Positions 20,146-31,753 of a stretch of DNA of 64,000 bases are shown piece after piece; the stretch's first letter is position 1; each line of letters begins with the position of its first letter. Under the pieces are notes generated by a model, which made no database searches, was not told the origin of the DNA, and worked only from the letters and a program-made list of their open reading frames with translations. This stretch comes from Hemileia vastatrix. Taxonomy: Eukaryota; Basidiomycota; Pucciniomycetes; Pucciniales; Zaghouaniaceae. The stretch is from positions 6,693,683-6,757,682 of the forward strand of contig JASXTE010000002.1 of assembly GCA_030280995.1 (NCBI GenBank), read 5' to 3'. The position numbers and the translations under genes were made by a program.

Positions 20146-23100
20146 TTGATGCTGGAGGAAGATATTCAATATTTAAATAATATTAAAATTGATAAAAATT
20201 ATTTTTCCACAGTTGAAGATGCTGAAATTATCAGAAATCTTGTGGACACCTTAATTATTATTTCCCCTCTCAAGGCACCAGTGTTGATTAATGGAAAAAA
20301 CATTGAGGTTGTTTTCGATTATGGAGCTGGAAGAAGTGTGATATCTGAAAAAGCACTTGCTTCAGTGGATCAGAATCATAAATCAAAACTTATGCCTATC
20401 ACTTATGGAAATTGGAAAGGTTATGTCTCTGTTTTTTCCCCCATTGGTTAAATACAAAGCTAAAGTATTTTTCAAATATAACCATGGCTTTGTAAGAGCT
20501 ATGTGTGACTTTGTAGTTATAACAAATTATACCTTAAGTAGTTGTTTCATTGTGGAAAATGATATTCTAGCCAAATATGGCATTAAATTGAATCCCTCAA
20601 ACCAATGCTTCACAATGGGGTTGAATGGGAAAAGAAAATTTAAAATTTCCTCCACCAAAAGCTTATTAACACCAGGGTTGAACAAATGTCTTCTATAGCT
20701 CAATATAAAAGAAGATCAACAAAAGAAATTCCTGCTCTTCTGCCTGAAATTGACACAGATTCTTTGGAGAACAGCTTTCTGGTTAGGAAAAGGATTCCAT
20801 TTTTCTGTTGATAAAATCTTTTCCTATGGCCTTTGCTCATGGGTCACATGAATTAGGATTAGTAAAAGAAGAGATGAATCTTTCATTATCTTTCCCATTA
20901 ACTGAAATACCACATAGTTTAAATAAGAAGCCATATCCTGCTTCCCCTACAAAGAGAAAAGTTATTGAAGACAATATCTCTACCCTTTTAAAAATGAATA
21001 TTATTGAAAAGGGAGTTGAAACACCTAGACATTGTGTTATCTCACCTGTCCTAATTTCTTATGAGAAAGATAAAGCCAGGTTATGTGGTTATTATAGAGC
21101 ATTAAATACTTATACTGTAGATAATATCTATCCTTTACCCACAATTAGCTCTATCCATGCTACCTTACAAGGTGCTAAGTATATCAGCTGTTTAGAAGGT
21201 AATAAGGGATATCACCAGGTACCTATTGAGAAGAATTCCTAGAATTTTCTGATGATTGCTACTCATATGGGTATATATAAGTATATTAGGATGCCATTTG
21301 GCCCCAAAAATTCCCCTTCAGTTTTTCAGAAAGCTATGGATAACAAGTTCCATCAAGAAATAATTGAAGGATGGCTATTGGTTTATATTGATGATATCAT
21401 CATATTTTCCAAGACATCTGAGGAAAACCTTAACCACCTGTGTAAAGTTTTCCATAAGATTCATGAGATAAATATGACACTTGATTTATAAAAATGTAAA
21501 TTTGGGTTTCATTCTTTAAACGTTCTTGGTCTTGTTGTCTCAGGATTACAGATATGTGTTTGCCAGAACAAAGTGGCAGCCATACAACAGGTAAAAGCTC
21601 CTACTAAATTCAGAGAGCTTCAAAGTTTTTTGTGAATGTGTGGATAATATAGAAAATATATTAAAAATTATCAAGTCATAACATTACCCCTCACCCAATT
21701 AACTAGGAAAGATGTTGCTTTTTTCTGGAACAGTGTAAGACAAAAAGCTTTTGACACTATGAAAAATTGTTTTATGTCAGCACCAATTCTTGCCTTACCT
21801 AACTTTACTCAAACATTTGTTTTGTACACTGATGCCTGTTTCATTGGCCTTGATGCTTCTCTCCATCAAAAACAAGTTATGAATGACAAAGTATCAGAAG
21901 TAGTAATTTGTTATATTTCAAGGACCTTGAGAAATAGTGAATTGAAATATGGTGCCACTCAAATTGAGTGTTTGGAAGTGGTGTGGGCTCTGGAGAAACT
22001 ACATTATTATCTGGATGACCAGAAATTTGAACTTTTCACTGAATGCAGTGCAGTAAAATCTCTCTTAAACTTAAAAACACCTAACAGACACATGTTCAGA
22101 TGGCAGCTGGATGTTCATCAATACAGAGGGAGGATGACAATAATTCATAGGGCTGGTATTGTTCACTCAAATGTGGATATGTTATCAAGGTTACCTTTGC
22201 CAAATGATGCCTCAAATACTTCATATGATCCTGATGATGAAATAGTTCACATTCAGGGGATATATGTGGTTGATATGGAGGAAGATCTATTACAGATTAT
22301 TCTGGATTCATATGATAAAGACACCGACTTAAAAAAGATGTGTACTAAATTAAATGATCTAAAGAATGCTTCAATACAAGCATTGATTAAAACCCTCCCA
22401 CCAAGGTACCAGATTGCTTTGGAAAATGGTAAATTTTCAATTTATGAAGGCCACCTCTATTATAGAAGAAAGTTAAGTAATGTTATTATTCCACCTTCTA
22501 TGAAAGAAATCATCTTGAAAATTTATCATGATGACATATTGGCAGAACATTTTGATCTTGAAAAAACAGTGATCAGAATTAAGAACACTGCTTGGTGGGC
22601 TAATATGTCTGAAGAAACCAAACTATATGTTGAATACTGTGATTCGTGCCAGAAATCAAAAAGATTAACTGGAAAAAGAGCTGGATTGATATAACATATT
22701 GAATCTCCTGATGCACCATGGCAGATTTTAACCATGGACTTTGTAACAAGATTTCCCATTGCTGGGAAAGACAGTTATAAATCTTGCTTGGTTATTGTGG
22801 AAAGATTTACAAAAATGTCTAAATTCATCCCAACTCACAAGGATGTTTCCACTAAAGAATTAACCTTCTTGTGGTGGTCTCATATATTTAATACTTCTGT
22901 TTTCCCAAAGGACATAATCTCTGACAGAGACCTTAAATTTACTATGGAATTTCGGATTTCTCTGATGGATGTTTGTGGTTGTTATCTGAAGCTTTCTACT
23001 GCCCATCATACTCAAACTTATGGATTAGCTGAGAGAAGGATTCAGACTTTAGAGGAAATGATAAGAAGGTATTGTGCTTTTGGCCTTGAGTATAGAGACA

Positions 23101-23611
23101 ATGACAGGCTCACTCATGATTGAGTCACCTTACTAACTGGTCTGGAGTTTGCTTATAATAGTACTGTTCACTCTGTTACTCAATGAAAGCCTTTTGAGCT
23201 ATGGCTTGGATATGTTCCAAATACTACTTCAATTTACAAGGTAATAAAAAATTAAAAGACCCATTTTTAGGTCCATTTGTTGTCAGAAGAATGGTTGATG
23301 ATAATGCAGTTTAATTTATCCTGTATTCTTCATATGACCGGAAACAACCTGTTTTTTCAATATCTCTATTGAAACCTTACACATCAAATAGTGATTTATT
23401 TCCAAATAGAAGGGGAAGACCAAAGAAAACCCCTAATGAAATAACTGAAACAGCAGAAATTGATAAGATTCTAAATGACAGAATAATCACTGCTGAAAAG
23501 GTACTGAATACTTATTGAGATTCAAGAATAAAGATTCTGAATATGATTCTTGGCTTCCTAGGAAAGAGATATCTAACCTTTCTGCTCTATTAAAGAAATA
23601 TAAAAAGAAAA
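20146..23611 (+). pseudogene. pol: A' Pol: protease, RT, RNase H, integrase, chromodomain remnants
   Basis: Protease region (about 20280-20350) reads FDYGAGRSVIS; Ser of DSGA is Tyr. A 1-nt frameshift near 20448 follows (CCCATTGGTTAAATAC against CCCATTGGCAAGTAC in A). RT (20808-21491) has MPFGPKNSPSVFQ and the intact catalytic YIDD (about 21387). RNase H (21759 on) has YTDA. Integrase keeps its HHCC finger (HDDILAEHFD to CDSCQKSK, about 22530-22660) and core Asp residues (MDFVTRFP, SDRD). About 190 bp of the integrase C terminus are deleted near 23225. A decayed chromodomain (KILNDRIIT) ends the gene near 23600. Confidence 0.85.
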
Positions 23612-23618
23612 AATCATA

Positions 23619-23720
23619 CACCACACAATATGGGGGGCAGACTTTCTAGCAAGTCCACAACCTTGAACCCAAATTCACATAAAATCGAGTAAAAATTGAG
23701 GTAGTAATGAAAGAATAATG
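23619..23720. mobile_element. CACTA-like left terminus (unpaired)
   Basis: CACCACACAATATGGGGGGC followed by the hairpin GACTTTCTAGCAAGTC. It is nearly the same as the left end of the MITE at 25536 but with CG changed to CA or TG. It truncates A' just after the end of pol. No matching right end was found, so the element is either cut or reaches beyond later insertions. Confidence 0.6.
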
Positions 23721-25535
23721 GTGAAATAGTGAATTTACTTTGAAAACACTTTGAAGCTATATTGAAAATTTATTGAAGCAGAGGAAATTATTGGTAACAA
23801 TAATCTTGAGGCTTGAAATACAGGAATTTTTGAAGGAATATTGAAAAAATATAACTTTCCATTATTTTCATTATATCAAACAAGTATGTGTCAAACATTT
23901 ATTGGAATAAAAAATATGGCAAATAAAAAGTGTTCAAAACTTATAGTTTTCTTTTTTTTCACACCATTTCACTTTCCATACCTTATAATATGGTATATAT
24001 TTATATTATTGTATTTTTTTAAGATTATTCTTCTCATTGCTTTCTTTTTGGCTCTTTTTCATCCCATGCTCATACCCTCTAGAACCCCCCCCCTCTTTAA
24101 AATCCATATTTACTCTCCCCATTCCCCTCCCCTCCCTTACCTTTGTGCCCCCTTTCTCCACCCCTCTCCATCCTAAAAATCCCCACCTCGTGTTTTTCAC
24201 CCCATTCTACTCATTTTGATGCCCACTACTCCCCTCTCTATCCTATCTCACTAAAACTCACTTTTGTATCTCTCCTTTCAAATTGTTTTACTCCATAGGG
24301 AGCAAAAAAAGTTATTTAGAAAGAAAAAGGGGTAGGGTCAGTTTAAAAAGGCTTGATTGTGGTGGGGAAGAAATGGTTTTATTGTAGAGTATAAAAAGTG
24401 CATATGCAAGAGAGAGGAATAAAATGGGATACAAAAAGGGTATTATGGGGTAAAGGAGTTAATAAAAGGGTGAGAAACAAGGAAAAAGGGATGTTTTGGG
24501 GTAGAGAGGCATTTGAAAGGGGTTAGGAAATATGAGGAGGAAAGAAAAAGGGGGTTGGGTAAGTTGAAAAGTGAATGGGGAGTGGAGGGGAGGGGTAAGA
24601 AGTGTTATAAAATATTTTGGAAGGGGCGGAAAGTGCAAAAAGATTATAAAAATAGTTTTTGAAAGGGGAGTGGTGTGAATAAAATTGAGAGGGGTGAAAA
24701 AGAAGTAAAATGTGAGAAAAGGTAAATAGTGTGTCAAAGGAGGCAGCAAAAAACTGAAGGTGGACTCTATTCTTTGGCCAAACAACAGAGTCCACCCTGT
24801 CAGTTTTCAGCACTTTTGTTCTATCTTATAAAATAATCAATAACTCTACTGTCTATCTATATGTACACCTCCATCCACAAACAATACAGCTTTATTGGAT
24901 GATGGCATTAAAGGCTTCAATTTATGACAGAATACTTATTAATATACAGATATTATCCATAAAATACTATTTCACTTTCTTAGAAATTATTTTACAAAAT
25001 GCCTCTCATAACTACAAATTAGATTGAAAAAAATTAGGAAAGGTTTTATAAAAAATTTGAAAAAATGAACATAAAATATGACAAAATTTTCAATTAATGC
25101 TCTTATTGATTTCATGAGATGAGTGTATTTGAATTTAATCTTAATGATTAATTTTTTGGATGAGACTACAAAATTTATTGAATTAATTCAATTAATCAAA
25201 ATAAAGATTTAACAAAAAATACATTTTAATGTTTCAACTTTTTGCTTGATATTTTTTTATGATTACTATAAATACATAATTAAGTACCTGTAATAACTAT
25301 GAATTTGAGAAAATAAAATAAGTGAGATTTCTTAACATATGTACTATTATCAATTCAGTAAAAAAAAAACCACTTGATTCCTTTATTTTACTACACTATT
25401 TTAACTCCAATGGCTATACAAGTTTTTACATCAATATATAAATTATTATTTATTGAAATTAGATTGAACTACCAATGAGATCTGTTGTACAACTGGGTTT
25501 AAAATGAATTTTTAATGAGAAAAAAATTTATATTA
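23721..25535. other. non-coding stretch with a strand switch of purines and pyrimidines
   Basis: There is no credible gene. From about 23940 to 24290 the plus strand is strongly C/T-rich; from about 24290 to 24760 it turns G/A-rich. At 24754-24792 an inverted repeat GGTGGACTCT / AGAGTCCACC closes around TTTGGCCAAA. From 24800 to 25535 the DNA is plain AT-rich. Reading frames here are composition artefacts. Confidence 0.6.
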
Positions 25536-25785
25536 CACCACGCAATATGGGGGGCGGACTTGCTAGCGAGTCCGCAACCTTGGACCCAAACTCACCACAG
25601 ATTGAGCACACATTGAGCTATTGATAAAGGAACCATACAATCAGGGATGAACACCACTCAGCAGAACAGTTTTAGGTGGGTGTCCAAGTAGAGTTCAGCA
25701 TGAGTTCAGTATGAGTTCAGTCTGAGTTCCATCTGAGTTCAGGTTGAGGACTTGCTAGCAAGTCCACCCCCTATATTGCGTAGTG
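25536..25785. mobile_element. 250-bp CACTA-like MITE
   Basis: Left end CACCACGCAATATGGGGGGC, right end CCCCCTATATTGCGTAGTG, flanked by TTA on both sides (25533-25535, 25786-25788). Both ends carry the hairpin GGACTTGCTAGCGAGTCC or its near copy with GCTAGCA. The inside holds short repeats of GAGTTCAG and of GAGCACACATTGAGC type. No coding capacity. Confidence 0.85.
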
Positions 25786-25788
25786 TTA

Positions 25789-26019
25789 GATTTTCTAATT
25801 TAAAAATTAAGTGTATTTTTATATCAAAAAGTTATAAATTAAATAATTTTCAGTTCCAAAAATAAATAGAGGTTATTGATTATTTTGAATAAATATTATA
25901 TAAAAATTGATATTAACTCTATTTTCTATTATTATGATATGAATTTTTTTTTCTGTATGATATGTTAAAAAAATTAATAAGATCAAGACTCACAAATGAT
26001 ATGATTAATAAAAGGAAGC
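25789..26019. other. AT-rich flank, nothing recognised
   Basis: About 230 bp of AT-rich DNA between the MITE and the 5' LTR of A; no feature seen. Confidence 0.6.
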
Positions 26020-26277
26020 TGTCAGCCAGGCTGTCTCATGAGCCCAGTAAAATGTATAATATTATATTGGAGGGAATAAAGTGATGTATTTTATGCATTT
26101 AAATTAATATTTTATTACATAATAAAATTAATAAATTTTTTATTTAAATTAGTAAAATAGGTATTATATTAATTTTATTATTAAATAAACTATTTATACA
26201 CTTACATAAAACATAATATATATCATATTCTATTCATTGAATATTTTTTATGTATTTAATATTAATAAATTAATAAT

Positions 26278-27500
26278 AGGGGGTGTCAGTTCTGGCAAAT
26301 CCGCACTTAACTTAAGTGCGGATTTCAAACCAAATCAGCACTTAAATTTTGCAAAAAAGTCACTTATTTCAAAAAAGGGTGTCAGTTATGACCTCAAATC
26401 AGCACTTTTTTCCCGTTTTTTTTCACAACCACATTTTGGCCACAAAACATCCCTTCCCTTCTTACCCCATCCCTGTCACATGTGACACACTGACCTTCCT
26501 CGCTACCTACACATCAATCCTCCGCACACACCCCTTCCTGAAATTTTCAATATTTTGACCAGGTATGTTTACATTCTTTTTTACTTATTTCTTCTACTTC
26601 TTAATCTTTTTTCTATGGGTGTCAGTTCTGACCTCAAACCAGCACTTTTTTTGTGATTTTTTTTTCAAAACCACATGCTGGCCACATCATCCCTTTCTTT
26701 CCCATACCATTTTGTACTCTCCAAATGTCCTCTTTGTGTACTTCATTCACTTGGGTTGGTATTTTGGTTTGTTGCATATTCATTTTTTTTGGAATTTACG
26801 GTGAAAATTTTTTTTTTGGATGGCCCATTGGTTTTCTTTCACCAGCTCAACATGAAATTGCATATTTTGTCAGTGATTTTTTTTTTCATTCATCCCGCAT
26901 ATCCTTTTCCTATTCTCCTCCAACATCCCTCAAAAAATTTGGTTTCATTCATTTTGTCATCTCATCTCTCCAGGTAAGTCACTTTATTCTTTTTTTTTGA
27001 TTTTTTGATTACTATTATAATTTTTTTTGTTTTTTTCTGTTTATTTTATTTTTCTTATCTAAATTTTTTTTGTAAGTGGTTATTTTGGATTTCAATGGTA
27101 TAATTAACCTTTTTTTTCTCTCCCTCTTTACTTTCTTTTTTAGCTCCATCACCCTACTCTTCATCCCTCCTTGGCATGGTCATTATCCCCCCTTTCCCTT
27201 ATTTCACTTTTTTTTGGCTCCATTTCATTGAAACACATACATTGCACATTCTTTATGCATTTCACTTACTCCATATTCAACTTCCCCACAATTCCAACAT
27301 CAATCTTTCTCACTCTATTTTTCCTACTTTTCAATCAAGGTAAGTTTCATCTCCTTTTTTTCATGCCTATATGATATCTCATTCTATTTATGAAAATTTC
27401 ATACTTAAATATATGTATGACTCTTATCTGGAAAACAGTGAACTTATAAAACTCTTTTTGATCTCATCTTCATTACCACTTTTCAAGTTTTTGTAAAATT
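26278..27500. other. Harbinger left arm, non-coding
   Basis: It contains sub-terminal repeats of GGGTGTCAGTTNTGACCTCA (26377, 26615) and T-rich DNA with CAGGTAAGT (about 26971) and AAGGTAAGT (about 27340), which look like splice donors of an upstream exon or leader. The open frames at 26237-27374 overlap in several phases and are composition artefacts. Confidence 0.5.
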
Positions 27501-27504
27501 TTGA

Positions 27505-27840
27505 AAATCAGACTCGGAATTAGGGTTAGGTTTATTCAAATCTAAAGTTCTTTTTACTGAAGATTCTCCTGAAGGCTACCTTTCATTTCCCACAAACAGA
27601 TTTGAATTTGATTCAGTGGTTGCTGAGATATTGACCATTAAAGTTGAGCCTTTTTTTTCCCAATTTAAATTTTTATTTCATTTCTTATGTAACAAATTAG
27701 AATTAGGTTTATTTAAATCACATGTCCTTTAACTGAAGATTCTACTAAAGCATATCTTTCATTTCCCTCAAACAGGTTTGAATTAGGTTCAGTGGTTGCT
27801 GAGATTTTGACCTTTGAAGTTGAGCCTTTTTTCCAAATTT
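27505..27840 (+). repeat. tandem duplication (two copies of about 170 bp)
   Basis: The segment with TTAGGTTTATT, TCCTTT-ACTGAAGATTCT and CAGTGGTTGCTGAGAT-TTGACC occurs at about 27520-27660 and again at about 27700-27840, just upstream of the oxygenase remnant. Confidence 0.75.
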
Positions 27841-27907
27841 CACTTGTCTTATTTCACATTTTTATGTTGCATATTTAGAGGATAAGGATTCTGAAACTCT
27901 TATATGA

Positions 27908-28564
27908 TTGTTATCTAGGCATTTCAATTATATAGGCATGTATTTGTTGCTCAAGAATATCACTAAAGCTCAAAAAGATGAAGATTTTTGCTTATGGGAC
28001 ACTCTACCTTCCTTTAACCCTTTTCTTGCTCTTTGACTCAAAAAGCACTGTAATAAAGCATTTGAAAAAAATCATGAACTTGCAACCAAAGTTGGAATAC
28101 CAAATTGGTGTGACTCCGAATGGGAAGATATCAGCCACGAATATCTTTTATTTTCTAATGTTATTATCACTCATTCTGGATTTCACAATAAAATTCACAC
28201 CGATACCAAGGACACCAATTTTCTTACTTTTGGTATATTCTCATATATCAAACCGATTACTGGCCAACCAATACCATCTCCAGCTAAAATCAAATGACAT
28301 GGTTTATATTTTCCAGACCACCGGTGCATCATTGATTTTGGGTTGGGAAATGGTATCATCGAAACTATTTGGAATTCTTCTAAGGATAATCATCAAACAA
28401 CCAAAGCTCCTCCTGGTTTGGAATCCTGTCAAGATTTAACACATTTTGGTTGCTCATTTCAAATCAGTCATAAGTTTATTCAAAGAATCAATAAGGTAAT
28501 GAAAGAAGGTAAAGTTAATCGATTTAAAAAAACTTTATTTAGATCCAAAAAGTATGGGGATTAG
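27908..28564 (+). pseudogene. Tet-like 2OG-Fe(II) oxygenase domain, two premature TGA stops
   Basis: Read in one frame across stops at 28034-28036 and 28295-28297, this gives a fungal Tet-like 2OG-Fe(II) dioxygenase fold. Visible landmarks are an upstream KNITKAQKDEDFCLWDTLP and a helical KNHELATKVGIPNW. The iron-binding HxD follows (NKIHTDTKD, His at 28196 and Asp at 28202), then the strand TFGIFSYI, IDFG..NGIIE and the distal HQTTKAPPG (His at 28391). The C terminus is SFQISHKFIQRINK, and the stop is TAG at 28562-28564. Enzymes of this superfamily oxidise substrates with iron and 2-oxoglutarate; TET/JBP members act on methylated bases. The 5' end probably begins after an AG acceptor (27918 or 27935). 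All metal ligands remain, but it is not expressible as it stands. Family membership is from memory of rust proteins. Confidence 0.7.
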
Positions 28565-28859
28565 AGTTGTTATCAAAAATTTTATATTTTTTCATAAATT
28601 TTTAATAAATATTTTTTATGTATCAATTTCCTCAACTAAAGTAATGGGCCCACGACCTTGTGTTGTATAAATGGTAATCATGATAACATTTATTTGTTTC
28701 ATGGGGTTCCTCTAGCCTATACCTGTGGAAAGTCCCAAACTTTTGTTTCTAGACTTGATCTGCATTTTGGCTTAAGGGATTGTCATTACTTTAAACTAGG
28801 GAAAGTGATATATATTAGATATTTATTTAATAATTTATGTAATTATATTAAATTTAGAT

Positions 28860-29060
28860 GACTTCCACCACTTACTTCAATAAAATGCAGGGGGGGGGGG
28901 GGTATTGCCAAATTTTCAAATCTGACATGTGAAATTGATGACTTAGAAAAATTTTGGTGATATCCACCCCTTGCTTCAATAAAATGTAGGGGAGAGTATT
29001 GCCAATTTTTTAAAACAGATATAGAATTTTTTTGACTTGTAAATATTTTGGTGAAAATTT
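28860..29060. repeat. about 110-bp minisatellite with a G13 run
   Basis: Two copies of a unit containing ACTTCAATAAAATGCAGG or a close variant, TATTGCCAA and TTTTGGTGA. One copy contains 13 consecutive G (28890-28902). It interrupts the transposase frame just after its first catalytic segment. The same unit is present at 15590-15740. Confidence 0.7.
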
Positions 29061-29690
29061 TTGACGAGAATGTGAAAGTAATTGTTTCCACCTTGAGCAG
29101 GTTTCTGGCTCAAAGGAATAGCAGTACCATCAACAAAACCAATACATCCTGGGAAGCCCTCTGCTTGCATAACCTGAGATGATTCAAGTCGCTCTTCTTT
29201 TGTTGTCCAGGTGAGAAGTTGATATTACAAGGAGTTGATGGCAGTGATACATTGTTTGGTATAAGTGTTAACTGAACCATACCCTAAATCAAAGACATTT
29301 TCTAAACGTTTCAAAGCGGCTCCATTACCATTTGAACCCAAATGACATAGTGTGATGGCCAATTGAATTGAAGGATGTCGTTGTTCTTTTTGAGAATTAT
29401 TGTGAAATATGGGATGATCCTGAATAAGCTCAAGCAATTTAAGGAAACATTCCTGAGAAGTCCTGAACAGCTGTCTAAAACTGGGTGTAGATAGTTTAAG
29501 AAGTGTTTGGATGGTGTACTTGAGGCTTTCTGGGAAGAAGGTAACGTTTCGTGGCCATTTTTGATAAAAAGACAAAATCTTCTTCTAGATCAGAATCAGA
29601 ATCACAATCAGAGTCCAAGAGTGGTTCAAGAGCCATGAAAGTCATTGCTTTATGTAATTTATCACAATTTGAAAGTGAGGAAGGCATAAC
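29050..29690 (-). pseudogene. Harbinger DDE transposase, N-terminal half
   Basis: Read from about 29690 downward on the minus strand: MPSSLSNC, an acidic stretch (DSDCDSDSDLEED), then after a frameshift near 29550 the segment SFRQLFRTSQECFLKLLELI and RLENVFDLGYGSVNTYTKQ. This is the helical region that precedes the nuclease domain in PIF/Harbinger (DDE_Tnp_4) proteins. A TAA at 29225-29227 is followed in frame by GFPGCIGFVDGTAIPL, which holds the first catalytic Asp (codon 29129-29131). The sequence then runs into the minisatellite; the second Asp and the Glu are missing. Confidence 0.8.
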
Positions 29691-30939
29691 TCTTATATGA
29701 TATGATATGAAGATGTAAGTGATGTACAATTTTTTGAGTTATGAAGTGTTATGCTGGGGAGTGCTGCGTATGAATGGGATGATGCTGACAAATCAGTGAA
29801 ATGGGACTTGATGGTGAAATCAGCACTATTGGTTGAGAAAGTGCGGATATGAGTGAAATAAGTGACTTATTTCATTTTGCAATCCACCAGTATTGGGGCT
29901 AGTGTGTTTTGGAAATCCGCACTTATTTAAGTGCGGATTTGGTCAAATTTAAGTGCGGATTTGCCAGAACTGACACCCCCTAATTAAGTAATTGTAAATC
30001 TATATTATAATTACAATTGAAAAGTTAAAATTATAATGTAATTAAAATTTAGTTAATTAAAATTATATATTAAATCAATCTTCTCATATGTTCTAATCCA
30101 TAAATATTGGGCACTTTTTTGAACCTTTACTGTGTTAAAAAAATTCTATTAAATAAGTTAAAATACTTACTTAATAGAATAAATTAAAATACTTAATTTT
30201 AATTTTTGTTTATTAAATTAATTACTTATTTCACTTATTTTGATTATTACTCAAATGGAATAGCTAAAACAATTACTAATGTCTGTTTTGGGCTTAAATT
30301 GATTATATAAATAATTGCATAAAAATTATTATCATTGTTTTTTGATAAATTACTCACAGTTTCACATGTTACAAATCTACGTAGTTACTCACTATTTTAA
30401 ATAACTGGGTTGGGAAATTAGTATGGGAAAATTATTTCTTATTTAAGAATTTAATTATTTGTTTCATATTTTTCTCTCAATATCCAAGTTTCACTTATTT
30501 TCTTTTATTTTCTTGTTTCAATTTATTTCTACTTTGTATATACATATTTGTGGCGCTTCAGAGGGCCCATCACCTATAAAAAGGCCTTGGGTAATCCCCT
30601 TCAGCCCATCACTTACAGCACTCATCTTAATTTTAAATTATTATTATCTATTTTATTGTTTTAAAGTGTCTTTCCCCTGAACTACTAAATACATAAATTC
30701 AGGTTGCTTTAAGAGCCTTTTAATTATTAGTTGTTGATACATAAGCAGAGAGGAATAAAATACTTACTGTTATTAAACTTGTACCTATTGTCAATAGTCC
30801 TATTAAATCCTTGAAATTTATTGTCACTTTACTTCTTAAATTCCTTCTCTCTCCTCTCTTCTTTTATCCTTTAGTTTTACTTCTTCTCCTTTTTCCTCTT
30901 CCTCTCTATTTCTTCTTCTTCTAGACAAACCGTCCAATT

Positions 30940-31753
30940 CTTGGGGGCCTTTCCGAATGACAACAACAAATTTTTTGGACAAATGAATTGAGGTATGGAC
31001 CAACTCACGCAGCTTTTTGAAAATTTTGCTGCAACTGTGTTTCAAACTTGGGTTTAATATATTTGGTTTATATATTCTTAAATACTAATATATTTTGAAG
31101 TGATTTTTTGATCATTATAGTAAGTCAACTTTTGCACCTATCAACTAGTTAATTTAATTTTTATTGCAATAAAAGTGCCTTAGCTTTTTAGCTGAGCCAC
31201 TGAGTATAAGTGATCAATTATTTTAATAATTTTTTTCCTAGTTGGCAATAATAGAGCAAACCTCTTAGTCCTAGAAGATCATTAATTTTTTGATTAAATT
31301 ATTAAATTAATTTTTCATTAAATTTTTGATATTCTCGGCTGACAATAATAGTATTCTGTGCTTACTCCCAATATTGCCATTTAATTTGGTATTTTTAATA
31401 TTGGTTTACAATAATAGTACTTTGTGCTTAGTCCCAATTATTGCCATTTATTTTGGTTGACATTTATACTCTGGTATTTGTCCCATTTTAATAATTTGTG
31501 GTTATTATTTTATATTATAAATAAAATGACATTAACTTGAATAAATATAAATATTTCTTTTTTATTTTTATTTTTCTCTTATAAATAATAATCTCAATAA
31601 AAACTTCATTTTTTTCAGTTTATTTTTAACTCAAATAATATATTAATATTTATATTGTGTTGAAATAATGAAGCACTGTTTGACAAATCAATTAACTCTT
31701 GTTGACATTTAATTGATTTTTTAGTTATCATGTAAAGTAATTTAACTGAGATC
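30940..31753 (+). other. leader of A with primer-binding site
   Basis: It starts with TGGGGGCCTTTCC (30942 on), nearly the same as the site of B (TGGGGGTCTTTCC), so both probably use the same tRNA primer. Degenerate TTGACAATAATAG...AGTCCC repeats follow at 31230-31480. No gene before the gag ATG at 31754. Confidence 0.65.

Larger units (their letters stand above)
11046..23618 (+). mobile_element. A': decayed A-type Ty3 retrotransposon lacking its 3' LTR
   Basis: 5' LTR fragment at 11046-12313, a long leader enlarged by other insertions (12314-17783), gag from 17784, and pol to about 23611. The 3' end is cut at 23619 by a CACCACACAATAT terminus, and no 3' LTR follows before element A at 26020. 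Numerous frameshifts and stops show it is old. It shares order and protein motifs with A (26020-58420) and B (35351-54664). Confidence 0.85.
26278..29981. mobile_element. Harbinger (PIF) DNA transposon carrying a Tet-like oxygenase gene
   Basis: 3.7 kb with perfect terminal inverted repeats: AGGGGGTGTCAGTTCTGGCA onward at the left and its complement at the right (about 32 bp), extending into repeats of AAGTGCGGATTT. AAT flanks both ends (26275-26277, 29982-29984); TAA is an equally possible reading because of local AT repeats. The matching site in the 3' LTR of A is empty. Contents are a minus-strand DDE transposase remnant on the right and a plus-strand 2OG-Fe(II) oxygenase remnant on the left, with tandem repeats in between. 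Both genes are broken, so the copy is not autonomous. Confidence 0.85.
26020..30939 (+). repeat. 5' LTR of A, split by a Harbinger element
   Basis: The LTR halves are 26020-26277 and 29982-about 30939. Together they match the undivided 3' LTR (57212-58420), which serves as an empty-site control. Promoter-like CACCTATAAAAAGGCC lies near 30568, followed by a pyrimidine tract up to TTCTTCTAGAC. The exact end is uncertain by a few bases. Confidence 0.85.

Noticed and set aside
25536..25785. Harbinger MITE on the basis of the TTA duplication
   Set aside because: Related elements here have TAT and ATT duplications and all share CAC...GTG ends, which suits CACTA better. The call is still not proven without an autonomous copy.
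26237..27374. Several overlapping open frames, hydrophobic and Phe-rich
   Set aside because: They overlap in different phases in T-rich DNA of the Harbinger left arm; length follows from low stop frequency in T-rich sequence, and no motif is seen.
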